Source of the DNA: Desulfurococcales archaeon | Lineage (GTDB): Archaea; Thermoproteota; Thermoprotei_A; Sulfolobales; Desulfurococcaceae | Assembly (NCBI GenBank): GCA_026985375.1 | Contig: JALSQP010000117.1 | Location: 1 to 8,306 of the forward strand | Direction: 5' to 3' | DNA length: 8,306 nucleotides | Part shown: one piece after another, positions 1 to 6,461 of the stretch | Layout of the letters: the number at the start of each line of letters is the position of its first letter | How positions within the stretch are numbered: position 1 is the first letter of the stretch | Position numbers and translations under genes: made by a program | The notes under the pieces: model-generated | Databases searched by the model: none | What the model saw: the letters and a program-made list of their open reading frames with translations, nothing else | What the model was told of the DNA's origin: nothing

Positions 1-87
1 CAACACAAGACTGCTGGGAGTCTTTAAGTATCTAGAGTAGCTAGACTACCTGAACAAACTGGCACGAGCAACCACAAAAAGGAATTA
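1..87. other. Non-coding left edge, downstream of the arcS-like gene
   Basis: I find no gene, tRNA or convincing fold in these bases. Just past the stop codon of the minus-strand arcS-like gene, the minus strand reads CCTTTTTG (positions 75-82), a short T tract of the kind that can end archaeal transcripts. This makes it a weak terminator candidate. A short self-complementary run of CTAG-type words lies around 32-47, with no assignable role. Confidence 0.3.
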
Positions 88-786
88 TTACTCGCCCAGG
101 AGCTTAACGAGTTTTTCCCTTAAACTCTTTAGGGACGTCTCTGTAATCAATACTATGTCTTCGTCCTCATACAAGCCGTTCATGGATGCCTCGATTATTT
201 CTTCGCGTGGCACTGTTTTGGGCGCGAGATTAGGGATCTCTATTCCCAGCTCCTGCGATACTTTCTCCACTGCTTTCCAGCTATCACTGTTCCAGCGCAG
301 ATATGCTACGAATCTATCATAGTAGCTACGGAACGTATTTATATACTCCTTGAGCCTCTTCTCTAATACCCTTGTATACCATTCTTTTATTTCAGGAGTC
401 TCATATATGGGGTTCCAATCGTAGGCCACGTAGGGCCAGTACTCATCAAGTTCTCTAGGGACAACACCAGCATTTGTAACGATTATCTCGTGTATTTTGC
501 CCTGTCTTATGAAAACCGCTATACTCTTTCTAATCATGTAGTGTATGTAGCTGTTACTATATGGTTTCCCGTAGCTACACGGCACTATGAGACCTACAGG
601 ATAATGTTTCCGCGGCCTATATTCTCTGAGTAGTTTCTTGAAGCCTTCCTCGAAGTAATCGTTTAGAAGGTATTTGAGCCCTACTCCTCTTAAATATTCT
701 CTACATTCTTTTGGCTTGACCCAGTCCAGATTATTGCCGTCCCATATAACCTCGAGATCTTTTAGTTCTTTTTCTCGATATCCCAT
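88..786 (-). CDS. arcS: ArcS core-domain protein (DUF5591-like), probable archaeosine synthase subunit
   Basis: Probable tRNA-modifying enzyme of archaeosine synthesis. In the family, ArcS attaches an amine donor (lysine in Thermococcus) to preQ0 already inserted at tRNA position 15. Residues 68-77 hold the conserved stretch VPCSYGKPYS, and residues 99-124 continue in the typical way (HEIIVTNAGVVPREL followed by YDW). At 232 residues it covers only the catalytic core. Euryarchaeal ArcS is well over twice as long, with a TGT-like N-terminal domain and a C-terminal PUA domain, both absent here. The ATG start is supported by a purine-rich GGGGTGGTGAGG right before it. It overlaps the upstream radical SAM gene by 25 bases, so the two are very likely translated together. 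The family call rests on motifs and neighbours; the exact amine donor is not predictable. Confidence 0.72.
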   Translation of the reverse strand: MGYREKELKDLEVIWDGNNLDWVKPKECREYLRGVGLKYLLNDYFEEGFKKLLREYRPRKHYPVGLIVPCSYGKPYSNSYIHYMIRKSIAVFIRQGKIHEIIVTNAGVVPRELDEYWPYVAYDWNPIYETPEIKEWYTRVLEKRLKEYINTFRSYYDRFVAYLRWNSDSWKAVEKVSQELGIEIPNLAPKTVPREEIIEASMNGLYEDEDIVLITETSLKSLREKLVKLLGE

Positions 787-1496
787 TCCTCACCACCCCA
801 ATCAACCAAGTCCGCTTCTCTCTCTAAGAAACGAGCGAGTTTTTCTGATACTGGTTTTTCTTCTGGGTGTTCTGGTAAATACTTCTTATACTTGATAGCT
901 ATTACTCCATCAAAATATTTCTTGAAGAACTTTACTGATTCAACAACTTTTTCATCAGGTATATATTCTATTCCAAACAAAACATAGACCCAGAACTCGA
1001 CTGGTAGTCCTTCCTCTCCCAGATACTGTCTTATCCATAGAATCCTTTTGATCTCCGAATCCGGCATACCTTTTCTGAGGAGTTTCTCACGTATTTCTTC
1101 ATCGGCTACCTCGAACCCTATTCTTATAACTAGTTTTCTTGGAGCCAGTAGTCTGAGTAAGTTTTTCACAAAATCATCCGTTATGAAATTACTACGTGAT
1201 TCTATCTCGAATATTCTGTTCTTGGCAAGCGGTGCCAGCTCGTTCACAGTATCATATGGTAGCTCACTGAAACTTCCACCATTAAAAACAGCGATACGTT
1301 CATAGTTCTCCCTATTGGCTAACCGGATAGCCTCTCTTATTATTCTTCTATTGAATACTATTATGTCCCAAGTATTGGTTGACTGTTCGAGGTGAAATGG
1401 GCAGAAACTGCATTTTCCCCATGAGCATGGATAGTTTTTCAGTATGAGCACAAGTCTTCTACCCAATTTGTCATTTAGTCTGAATAGTCCCTGCAC
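762..1496 (-). CDS. raSEA: RaSEA-like radical SAM enzyme (Elp3/MiaB/NifB type), probable archaeosine-forming lyase
   Basis: Radical S-adenosylmethionine protein of 244 residues. The cluster-binding cysteines are C24, C29 and C32 (PCSWGKCSFCPF), a CX4CX2C spacing rather than the usual CX3CX2C. The remainder looks like the Elp3-type radical SAM barrel: FNGGSF near residue 70, IESRSNFI near 98-105 and RIGFEVADEEIREKLLRKGM at about 125-144. RaSEA is the radical SAM partner of ArcS that cleaves the preQ0-lysine adduct in tRNA to give archaeosine. The adjacent, overlapping ArcS-like gene is the main reason for this choice over a generic radical SAM call. The start is GTG at 1496, with a GTGAT ribosome-binding match six bases before it; it overlaps the transporter gene by 26 bases. 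A TTG at 1466 would remove the overlap but lacks better signals. The protein is shorter than RaSEA homologues I know (over 300 residues). Confidence 0.68.
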   Translation of the reverse strand: MQGLFRLNDKLGRRLVLILKNYPCSWGKCSFCPFHLEQSTNTWDIIVFNRRIIREAIRLANRENYERIAVFNGGSFSELPYDTVNELAPLAKNRIFEIESRSNFITDDFVKNLLRLLAPRKLVIRIGFEVADEEIREKLLRKGMPDSEIKRILWIRQYLGEEGLPVEFWVYVLFGIEYIPDEKVVESVKFFKKYFDGVIAIKYKKYLPEHPEEKPVSEKLARFLEREADLVDWGGEEWDIEKKN

Positions 1497-2205
1497 TTGG
1501 AATCACTTCACTTAGGCTTATGTCGTGGAGGCCGAGACGCTTAAGTAGATAGACGCCAGCATATACAAATGGCGTATCGAATAATGCTATAATCACTTTG
1601 ACAATGTATTGACCTAGAATTGTGAATGGTATAAGGTTCAATGGGATGGATACTCCCCCAAGGAATATAGGGAAGACGCCAAAGGCTAGCGTTATGAATA
1701 TTGTTGTGTCGATCAGCTGGCTCACTATAGTACTGGCATTATTCCTTAGCCACAGCCATTTACCACGGGTCAGTCTTTTCCAGAAATGAAATGCCCAAAC
1801 ATCATGGTTCTGGCTCGCAAGATATGCGAGTACGCTTGCCAACGCTATATTTGGAGTTACACCATAGATCTTATTAAAGAATACGTTATAGTTTTCCTGA
1901 AAAGGAGCTGTTGGCATGAGTAGAGCTATTAATGAATAGAACATTATAAGGAACTGTATGAATAATCCTATCATTACAGCTGTTGATGCAGCCTTCTTCC
2001 CATAGACTTCGCTGATAATGTCAGTTGTAGTGAACGTAACAGCGTAAGCAACTACTCCCGCTGGAACGAGAAGCGTGATATCGGGAGCTATGGTGCCAAG
2101 CACAGCTATTTTGGCCGCTAGGTAGTTAGCCGATACTAGGCTAGCGATAAATATCCCCAGCAACAACGCGTAGCCGACATCAATTGATCTCTTATTTTCT
2201 ATCAT
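1471..2205 (-). CDS. yhhQ: VUT/YhhQ family queuosine-precursor (preQ0) transporter
   Basis: Integral membrane protein of 244 residues with about six hydrophobic segments. It has family-typical words: DIISEVYGKKAA in the first third, SQNHDVWAFHFWKR in the middle, then RNNASTIVSQLIDTTIFI. The YhhQ/VUT family imports 7-deazaguanine precursors of queuosine and archaeosine, so here it would bring in preQ0 for tRNA modification. It is the first gene of a three-gene overlapping minus-strand set with the RaSEA-like and ArcS-like genes, which fits that role. I chose ATG at 2205, because AAGGTGAT (2210-2217 on the minus strand) sits four bases upstream. The in-frame GTG at 2214 is itself part of that ribosome-binding site. 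The exact ligand is inferred from family and context. Confidence 0.85.
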   Translation of the reverse strand: MIENKRSIDVGYALLLGIFIASLVSANYLAAKIAVLGTIAPDITLLVPAGVVAYAVTFTTTDIISEVYGKKAASTAVMIGLFIQFLIMFYSLIALLMPTAPFQENYNVFFNKIYGVTPNIALASVLAYLASQNHDVWAFHFWKRLTRGKWLWLRNNASTIVSQLIDTTIFITLAFGVFPIFLGGVSIPLNLIPFTILGQYIVKVIIALFDTPFVYAGVYLLKRLGLHDISLSEVIPSAGTIQTK

Positions 2206-2209
2206 TAGT

Positions 2210-2250
2210 ATCACCTTGTAGAAAAGAAACTATCTAAACCGCTTATTAAG
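2210..2250 (-). promoter_or_regulatory. Promoter and ribosome-binding site of the archaeosine gene set
   Basis: On the minus strand a TATA-like CTTAATAAGC (2241-2250) lies about 27 bases before a predicted transcript start near 2219. This leaves a leader of roughly 14 bases that carries AAGGTGAT (2210-2217) before the ATG at 2205. The geometry fits archaeal TBP/TFB promoters, but no experiment supports it. Confidence 0.5.
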
Positions 2251-2281
2251 ATGACTTTGTCAGGGCCTATCAGTTGCTACA

Positions 2282-2887
2282 CTAGAACTCTATGTTGGCA
2301 TGGGCATTCCTTAGATCTTCCTCTGTCTTGCCGAGTTTCTTCATGAGCCCAACAACTACTCCATCAAGAAAGATCATTGCAGTGTCCTCGAATAAGGTCC
2401 CGAGCGGAGCTAGGGGCTCATGTATACCGAGTATCTGTCTTGTGAAGTAGTCTTCTTCGGTCGCAATCTTTGTTCTACCCGGAACAACAACCACTACATC
2501 GGCAAGTCTTCCGAGAGGACTGTCAGGATAGCTCGTGATAGCTATGATTTTTGCTCCAACCTGTTTGGCTGCCTCAGCCGCTGTTACTATTAGTTTAGTG
2601 CGCCCAGAGCCTGAGATCGCTATAACAACGTCGCCCTCACTGATCCTTGGCACAATTGTTTCACCCAGCACATAGACTTGGAAACCAAGATGTAGTAATC
2701 TCATTGCGAATGCTTTACCAACCAGGCCGCTACGTCCAGCACCCATGACTAGGATCTTGTGACCACCGTAAGCATCTATCAATGTATTGATCATCTTTTC
2801 TACTTCATGGTCTTTTATAGAATCGATTGCACGAGTAACGAACTCAGCTATCTCGGTCATAGCAATTCCTACAATCCCGGTAACCAA
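2282..2887 (-). CDS. hxlB: 6-phospho-3-hexuloisomerase (SIS domain)
   Basis: Catalyses interconversion of 3-hexulose-6-phosphate and fructose-6-phosphate. In archaea lacking the oxidative pentose pathway this works in reverse with hexulose-phosphate synthase to supply ribulose-5-phosphate for nucleotides. The 201 residues form one SIS domain. Residues 48-54 (MGAGRSG) and 60-69 ([10 protein letters not shown]) match the PHI family, followed by GET at 75-77, the phosphate-binding SGSGRT at 92-97, and [10 protein letters not shown] at 161-170, the family hallmark near the C-terminus. A TTG start at 2887 is favoured by GGTGAT at 2895-2900, seven bases upstream; ATG at 2860 is the alternative and has only a weak AGGA. 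It is a stand-alone form, neither fused to hexulose-phosphate synthase nor next to it here. Confidence 0.93.
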   Translation of the reverse strand: MVTGIVGIAMTEIAEFVTRAIDSIKDHEVEKMINTLIDAYGGHKILVMGAGRSGLVGKAFAMRLLHLGFQVYVLGETIVPRISEGDVVIAISGSGRTKLIVTAAEAAKQVGAKIIAITSYPDSPLGRLADVVVVVPGRTKIATEEDYFTRQILGIHEPLAPLGTLFEDTAMIFLDGVVVGLMKKLGKTEEDLRNAHANIEF

Positions 2888-2894
2888 CCTCTAT

Positions 2895-2939
2895 ATCACC
2901 ATGAATTTTCATTAGAGAACAAAATAAAAACCTTATAGA
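2895..2939 (-). promoter_or_regulatory. hxlB promoter and ribosome-binding site
   Basis: Minus-strand TCTATAAGG (2931-2939) is a plausible TATA box. It predicts a transcript start near 2909 and a leader of about 22 bases containing GGTGAT (2895-2900), seven bases before the TTG start. A second A/T run (2921-2930) could also serve, but a start predicted from it would fall within the ribosome-binding site. Confidence 0.45.
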
Positions 2940-2951
2940 CCAGGACTAAGC

Positions 2952-2963
2952 AGTAAACTTTAA
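2952..2963 (+). promoter_or_regulatory. Promoter for the H/ACA RNA and probably the radical SAM-zpr1 transcript
   Basis: AGTAAACTTTAA combines a purine-rich BRE-like part (2952-2957) with a TATA-like ACTTTAA (2957-2963). Its centre is about 27 bases before position 2987, so the predicted transcript start falls within a few bases of the 5' end of the folded RNA at 2989-2990. I see no other TATA box before the radical SAM gene. Confidence 0.55.
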
Positions 2964-2988
2964 CCCCTATCTCAACATATTCTAGTAA

Positions 2989-3063
2989 TGCCCCGCCTCC
3001 TCACACTCCCTGAGACCCCATCATGGGGTATGGATATGAGGGGGGTCGGTCGGGCGGGGCACA
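2989..3063 (+). ncRNA. Candidate H/ACA guide RNA for 23S rRNA pseudouridylation
   Basis: This GC-rich block in AT-rich surroundings folds as a single H/ACA hairpin. The basal stem is GCCCCGCCT (2990-2998) with GGGCGGGGC (3052-3060), nine pairs including one U-G, followed directly by the ACA box (3061-3063). The pocket has left strand CCUCAC (2999-3004) and right strand CGGUC (3047-3051). The upper stem pairs 3005-3011 with 3040-3046. Opposed UGA triplets (3011-3013, 3037-3039) could form the sheared G-A pairs of an L7Ae-binding kink-turn. An apical hairpin ACCCCAT-C-ATGGGGT (3015-3029) closes it. The pocket top lies 14 nt from ACA, the canonical distance. The guides match GACCG-UC-GUGAG, recalled from conserved archaeal 23S rRNA, and would direct pseudouridine to the position of E. 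coli U2593. The kink-turn details are ambiguous. Confidence 0.8.
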
Positions 3064-3088
3064 CCTGCTTATCCTCTGGTGCAACATA

Positions 3089-3988
3089 TTGGTGCGTCTG
3101 CAGGTAGTACGTGTTTTCGATCCATGGAGAAGCCCACTATGCACATGTCCTAGAAAATACAGCCTACATCCATATACGGGATGTAGCCATTTTTGCCTCT
3201 ACTGCTATGCAACTTCCTATATCGGGCAGAGGCCGAGCCAGCCGAAAAGGCAGTTCTTCAGAAAATTATCGAGAGACCTTAGACGCATTGATCCTAGGCT
3301 TGTAGTCGAGCTGAGCACGAGCAGTGACCCGTATCCACCCATCGAGAAATGGTTGATGATGACCAGGAAGGCTCTTGAGCTATTATCATGTAGGGCCCTA
3401 AAAACGTTGATCACAACTAAGTCAGACATTGTCGTGAGGGACGTCGATCTATTACTAAAGACGCCTTCGGCCGTAATGATCACTATTACCACACTGGATC
3501 CCTCATTGGCAAAAAAGCTCGAACCCGGGGCCCCACCTCCTCAAAGCAGACTATGGGCTATCAAAATTCTAAGTAAAGCCGGTATTCCTGTCGGGGCAAG
3601 AATAGATCCTGTGATACCCGGCATTAATGATGATCCTAGAATGCTCGAAGAGCTCGTGCATAGGATCAATGAGAATGGCGGAAAACATATTGTCACATCC
3701 ACATATAAGGCGAGGCCCGATAACCTTTCCAGGATGATGAACTCGTTTCCAGAATATTCCAAGTACTGGCGGAGACTCTACGTAGAGGAAGGTATACGAA
3801 TGCATGGGTACAGGTATCTTAGGAAGGAACTACGTGAACATCTTCTTAGACCAATTATTGATGTCTCGGTCTCCCTGGGTCTAACTGTGGCAACGTGCAG
3901 GGAGGGACTGGGGCCACAATTCTTCAGGGCGCCGAGCTGTGATGGTACACACCTAATAAGGTATCATCCAGCTAACAAATCAGTGTAG
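3089..3988 (+). CDS. SPL-like radical SAM protein (COG1533 type)
   Basis: Radical SAM enzyme of the spore-photoproduct-lyase-like superfamily; the substrate is unknown. The cluster motif YTGCSHFCLYCYA gives CX3CX2C at residues 32, 36 and 39. Ahead of it, FDPWRSPLCTCPRKYSL adds a CxC pair at residues 18 and 20, typical of this subgroup. Later landmarks are ELSTSSDPYPPIE, ITITTLDPSLAKKLEPGAPP and GARIDPVIPGIND, consistent with a radical SAM barrel. An in-frame ATG at 3023 would lie inside the predicted H/ACA RNA and adds 22 residues without family character. I prefer TTG at 3089 (299 residues) or GTG at 3092, with GGTG at 3079-3082 as ribosome-binding site. The gene ends 11 bases before zpr1 and is probably co-transcribed with it. 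True SPL repairs DNA photoproducts; that function should not be assumed here. Confidence 0.85.
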   Translation: MVRLQVVRVFDPWRSPLCTCPRKYSLHPYTGCSHFCLYCYATSYIGQRPSQPKRQFFRKLSRDLRRIDPRLVVELSTSSDPYPPIEKWLMMTRKALELLSCRALKTLITTKSDIVVRDVDLLLKTPSAVMITITTLDPSLAKKLEPGAPPPQSRLWAIKILSKAGIPVGARIDPVIPGINDDPRMLEELVHRINENGGKHIVTSTYKARPDNLSRMMNSFPEYSKYWRRLYVEEGIRMHGYRYLRKELREHLLRPIIDVSVSLGLTVATCREGLGPQFFRAPSCDGTHLIRYHPANKSV

Positions 3989-3999
3989 GTGTTGGAGGA

Positions 4000-4554
4000 A
4001 TGCCTGAAAATAAACCTAGGAAAATACTCGAGTATACTGTTGAGTGCCCAATATGTAGGCATAACTTTAAGATTGAGGAATTCTTATATGATATGCCTCT
4101 CGATGGGAAAGTAATAATATCGACAGGAAAATGCGGGAACTGCGGATACCGGTGGAACGACGTACGATTAGCAGAGATTAATGGCCCGAGAAAAATCGTC
4201 GTAGACGTCAGAGACCCCAATGATGTTAACGCACTCGTTATACGCTCCTCAACAGCATCTATAGTCATCCCTGAGCTCGGGGTCGAGATCACTCCGGGTC
4301 CAGCATCGCTCGGATATATAACAACTATTGAGGGCGTCTTACTCGATGTTCTCGATAAAATAATCTTCTTGTGTCAGGAGGGCGAGACACCGCCCGAAAC
4401 ATGTGTCAAGAAGAAGAAAATGGTTGAGAAAGCACGGAACGGTGAGATACCTTTTACATTTATTCTAATAGATCCCGAGGGCGCATCAACTATAGTCTCT
4501 GATAAGGCTAGGATTCTTCCACTTGAAAAGAAGGAAAAAAGAGGAGAAAAATGA
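4000..4554 (+). CDS. zpr1: Archaeal ZPR1-family zinc-finger protein
   Basis: Protein of 184 residues with one ZPR1 unit. Cysteines 16, 19, 45 and 48 give the family's CX2C-X25-CX2C zinc finger (CPIC and CGNC). It is followed by a beta-rich ZPR1 domain with RSSTASIVIPELGVEITPG at about 82-100, then TTIEGVLLDVLD, and a charged lysine-rich tail. Eukaryotic ZPR1 has two such units and acts as a folding partner of elongation factor eEF1A; archaeal forms have one unit, and a similar role with aEF1A is plausible but inferred. The ATG is supported by GGAGG right before it and by AGGTG eight bases upstream. It lies 11 bases after the radical SAM gene and ends 6 bases from the convergent adenine deaminase gene. 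Confidence 0.9.
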   Translation: MPENKPRKILEYTVECPICRHNFKIEEFLYDMPLDGKVIISTGKCGNCGYRWNDVRLAEINGPRKIVVDVRDPNDVNALVIRSSTASIVIPELGVEITPGPASLGYITTIEGVLLDVLDKIIFLCQEGETPPETCVKKKKMVEKARNGEIPFTFILIDPEGASTIVSDKARILPLEKKEKRGEK

Positions 4555-4560
4555 ATCATA

Positions 4561-6369
4561 TCATTTTACTGTGACATCAATTATCCTCGCACTATTTACA
4601 TCAACGAGTCCTCTATCTGTCAGCCTTACTTCTGGTATGACTGGCAGGGCAACAAGCGCTAGCGTCATAAAGAAAGCTTCGAACTCAAGACCATAGCTCG
4701 ATACTTTCTTTGTCAAGTTCTTGAACTTTCTGTATACGGTGTATGGGTCTTCATCGCTCATAAGTCCCGCAACAGGCAACTCTACCTCAGCGACAATTTC
4801 GCCTGAATCAACTATTACTATTCCTCCCTGTATTTCCCTAACCCTGCTTATGGCGACCGACATGTCTTCAGGTGATTTCCCAGCCACTACAAGATTGTGT
4901 GTATCGTGGGCAATAGTCTGCGCTATCGCACCTGCCTTGAAGCCTAATCCCTTAATGAAGCCTTTCCCGATATTGCATGTTCCTTTGTGCCTCTCGACCA
5001 CAGCCAAGTGTATAATGTCTCGCTCGGGATCACACGATATATAACCATTTTTAACCGGGAGCTCTTCAACCGATAACTTAGTTAGCGCCGAGCCCGGAGT
5101 AACCTTAATAGCATTAACCTTAGCTTTGTCGGCCCCCTCAATTCTTATAAGAAGCTCCTCGGCCCTGATCTCTCGGGGTAGGTTGACTGTTCTCTTGGAC
5201 CACTCGGGTATTCTAGGCCTTTCAAAATCATAGAGTAGCTCGCCATCCCTGTATATTATCTCGCCCATACTGATAACCGTTTTAGGTTCTAGGCGTTGAA
5301 GGCTTGAAGACAAGATTATGTCGGCGAATCTGGCTGGCCCGACAACTCCGATGTGATCATCGATATGCAGTCTTATCGCCGGACCTATCGTTGCGAGTTG
5401 TATTGCCTTGATTGGATCAACCCCTAACTCTATGGCTTCATTAATTATTCTATCCATATGACCTTTCTCATACAAGTCAATAACATTTAGGTCGTCCGAT
5501 ACGAATCCACATAGTCTACAGTCGATCTTAGGGTTCTTAATTACTTCAACAAGAGCTTCCAGATCCCGCCATGCACTTCCCTGCCTTATGAATAGATACA
5601 TTCCCTTCCTCAACTTCTCTAATGCTTCTTGCGGATTGGTCGATTCATGATCACTCCATATACTTGCATCCACATACGCGTCAAGCATTTCCCTAGTCAA
5701 TAGTGGGGCGTGTCCATTTATTACTAGGCCAAGATTATGAGCTATCCTGAGTTTTTCTAGTACGTAATCGCTGGCGTTTGTCACACTGACAAAATCCATT
5801 ACCTCGCCGAGACCATATACGCCTTCAAGCTCGCCTAGCTTAGCAATGTCTTCAGGGCCTATCACCTTGTTTGTCGTTTCGAGGCCGAACGCGGGATCTG
5901 TTGCTGGTACACAGCTCGGTATATCTATTAGGATTTTCATTGGGAGATTCTGTGATTCTTCGATGAATAGCTTGACTCCATCCACGCCTAAGACATTGGC
6001 GATCTCGTGGGGATCGGCGACTACTGTTGTAGTACCATGTTTAAGGGCTAATATTGAGAAACCAGTGGGTGTCAGCAAGCTTGACTCGATATGTATGTGC
6101 GCGTCTATGAAGCCTGGCATTGCATATTGCCCGCGGCCATCGATAACCTTTGTTCTCAGCCCTATGTATTTCTCCGGGTCACCTTCTACTATGGATGCTA
6201 TGCGTCTACCAGACACGATTATGCTCATGTTCTCTAGGATCTCGCCTGTGGTGGTAGCCACTAGATTAACGTTTTTGATAACAAGGGTTGCGGGCTCTAT
6301 AGCTCTTGCAGTTCGGATAAGTCTTGCTCTCTCCTCTTTCACATAGCTGAATATCCGTGGGAGAACCAT
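4561..6369 (-). CDS. ade: Adenine deaminase
   Basis: Hydrolyses adenine to hypoxanthine and ammonia for purine salvage or nitrogen release in the cytoplasm. The 602 residues match the usual length of the Ade/AdeC amidohydrolase family. Metal-site landmarks are DAHIHIESS (H91, H93, E95), ADPHEIANVLG at 118-128, GEVMDF at 188-193, NGHAP (H220), SDHEST at 239-244, FIRQGSAWRDL at 260-270 and FVSDD at 289-293. The separate C-terminal adenine-deaminase domain is complete, with IAHDTHN at 486-492, GGIVIVDSG and LPVAGLMSDEDPY. No key residue is obviously missing. The ATG at 6369 gives a normal N-terminus; no strong ribosome-binding site precedes it (GGGAT, six bases away). It is convergent with zpr1 and divergent from the aminohydrolase gene. 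Confidence 0.96.
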   Translation of the reverse strand: MVLPRIFSYVKEERARLIRTARAIEPATLVIKNVNLVATTTGEILENMSIIVSGRRIASIVEGDPEKYIGLRTKVIDGRGQYAMPGFIDAHIHIESSLLTPTGFSILALKHGTTTVVADPHEIANVLGVDGVKLFIEESQNLPMKILIDIPSCVPATDPAFGLETTNKVIGPEDIAKLGELEGVYGLGEVMDFVSVTNASDYVLEKLRIAHNLGLVINGHAPLLTREMLDAYVDASIWSDHESTNPQEALEKLRKGMYLFIRQGSAWRDLEALVEVIKNPKIDCRLCGFVSDDLNVIDLYEKGHMDRIINEAIELGVDPIKAIQLATIGPAIRLHIDDHIGVVGPARFADIILSSSLQRLEPKTVISMGEIIYRDGELLYDFERPRIPEWSKRTVNLPREIRAEELLIRIEGADKAKVNAIKVTPGSALTKLSVEELPVKNGYISCDPERDIIHLAVVERHKGTCNIGKGFIKGLGFKAGAIAQTIAHDTHNLVVAGKSPEDMSVAISRVREIQGGIVIVDSGEIVAEVELPVAGLMSDEDPYTVYRKFKNLTKKVSSYGLEFEAFFMTLALVALPVIPEVRLTDRGLVDVNSARIIDVTVK

Positions 6370-6461
6370 TTGTCTATCCCGCCGTGAAGTGTTTTAGAAT
6401 AATTTTTGTTGTCTTGCTATTAAATATTGACTCGTAAGCGTTCTCAATATGATTATTTACT
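6370..6461 (-). promoter_or_regulatory. Upstream region of ade
   Basis: This is the ade side of the divergent intergenic stretch. On the minus strand, A/T-rich AAAAATTATT (6398-6407) could be a TATA box giving a nearly leaderless transcript starting near 6375. TATTTAATA (6418-6426) is an alternative that gives a longer leader. Neither stands out clearly, and no dyad like the one on the other side of the intergenic region is visible here. Confidence 0.3.

Noticed and set aside
2206..2214. GTG at 2214 as start of the transporter gene
   Set aside because: This GTG is part of the AAGGTGAT ribosome-binding site; ATG 2205 has the proper spacing behind it.
2989..3063. The GC-rich fold as a tRNA, terminator or C/D box RNA
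   Set aside because: It has no T-loop GGTTC word, anticodon stem geometry or CCA-type acceptor. No T tract follows the stem, so it is not terminator-like. No RTGATGA box is paired with a CTGA box. The H/ACA layout fits all the pieces.
3526..3533. GGGGCCCC palindrome as a regulatory site
   Set aside because: It lies inside the radical SAM coding sequence, where it encodes a conserved-looking Pro-Gly-Ala-Pro run; codon content explains it.
3350..3745. Several ATGATGA words inside the radical SAM gene as C boxes of C/D guide RNAs
   Set aside because: No CTGA D box lies at a suitable distance downstream, and the words encode ordinary Met-Met or Asn-Asp-Asp residues.
3217..4292. Open frames on the minus strand opposite the radical SAM and zpr1 genes
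   Set aside because: Their translations match no family, and the opposite strand encodes recognised proteins over the whole stretch.
4721..6346. Long open frames on the plus strand opposite adenine deaminase
   Set aside because: They are mirror frames of a clear, full-length enzyme, with low-complexity Ser/Ile/Pro-rich translations and no ribosome-binding sites or family likeness.
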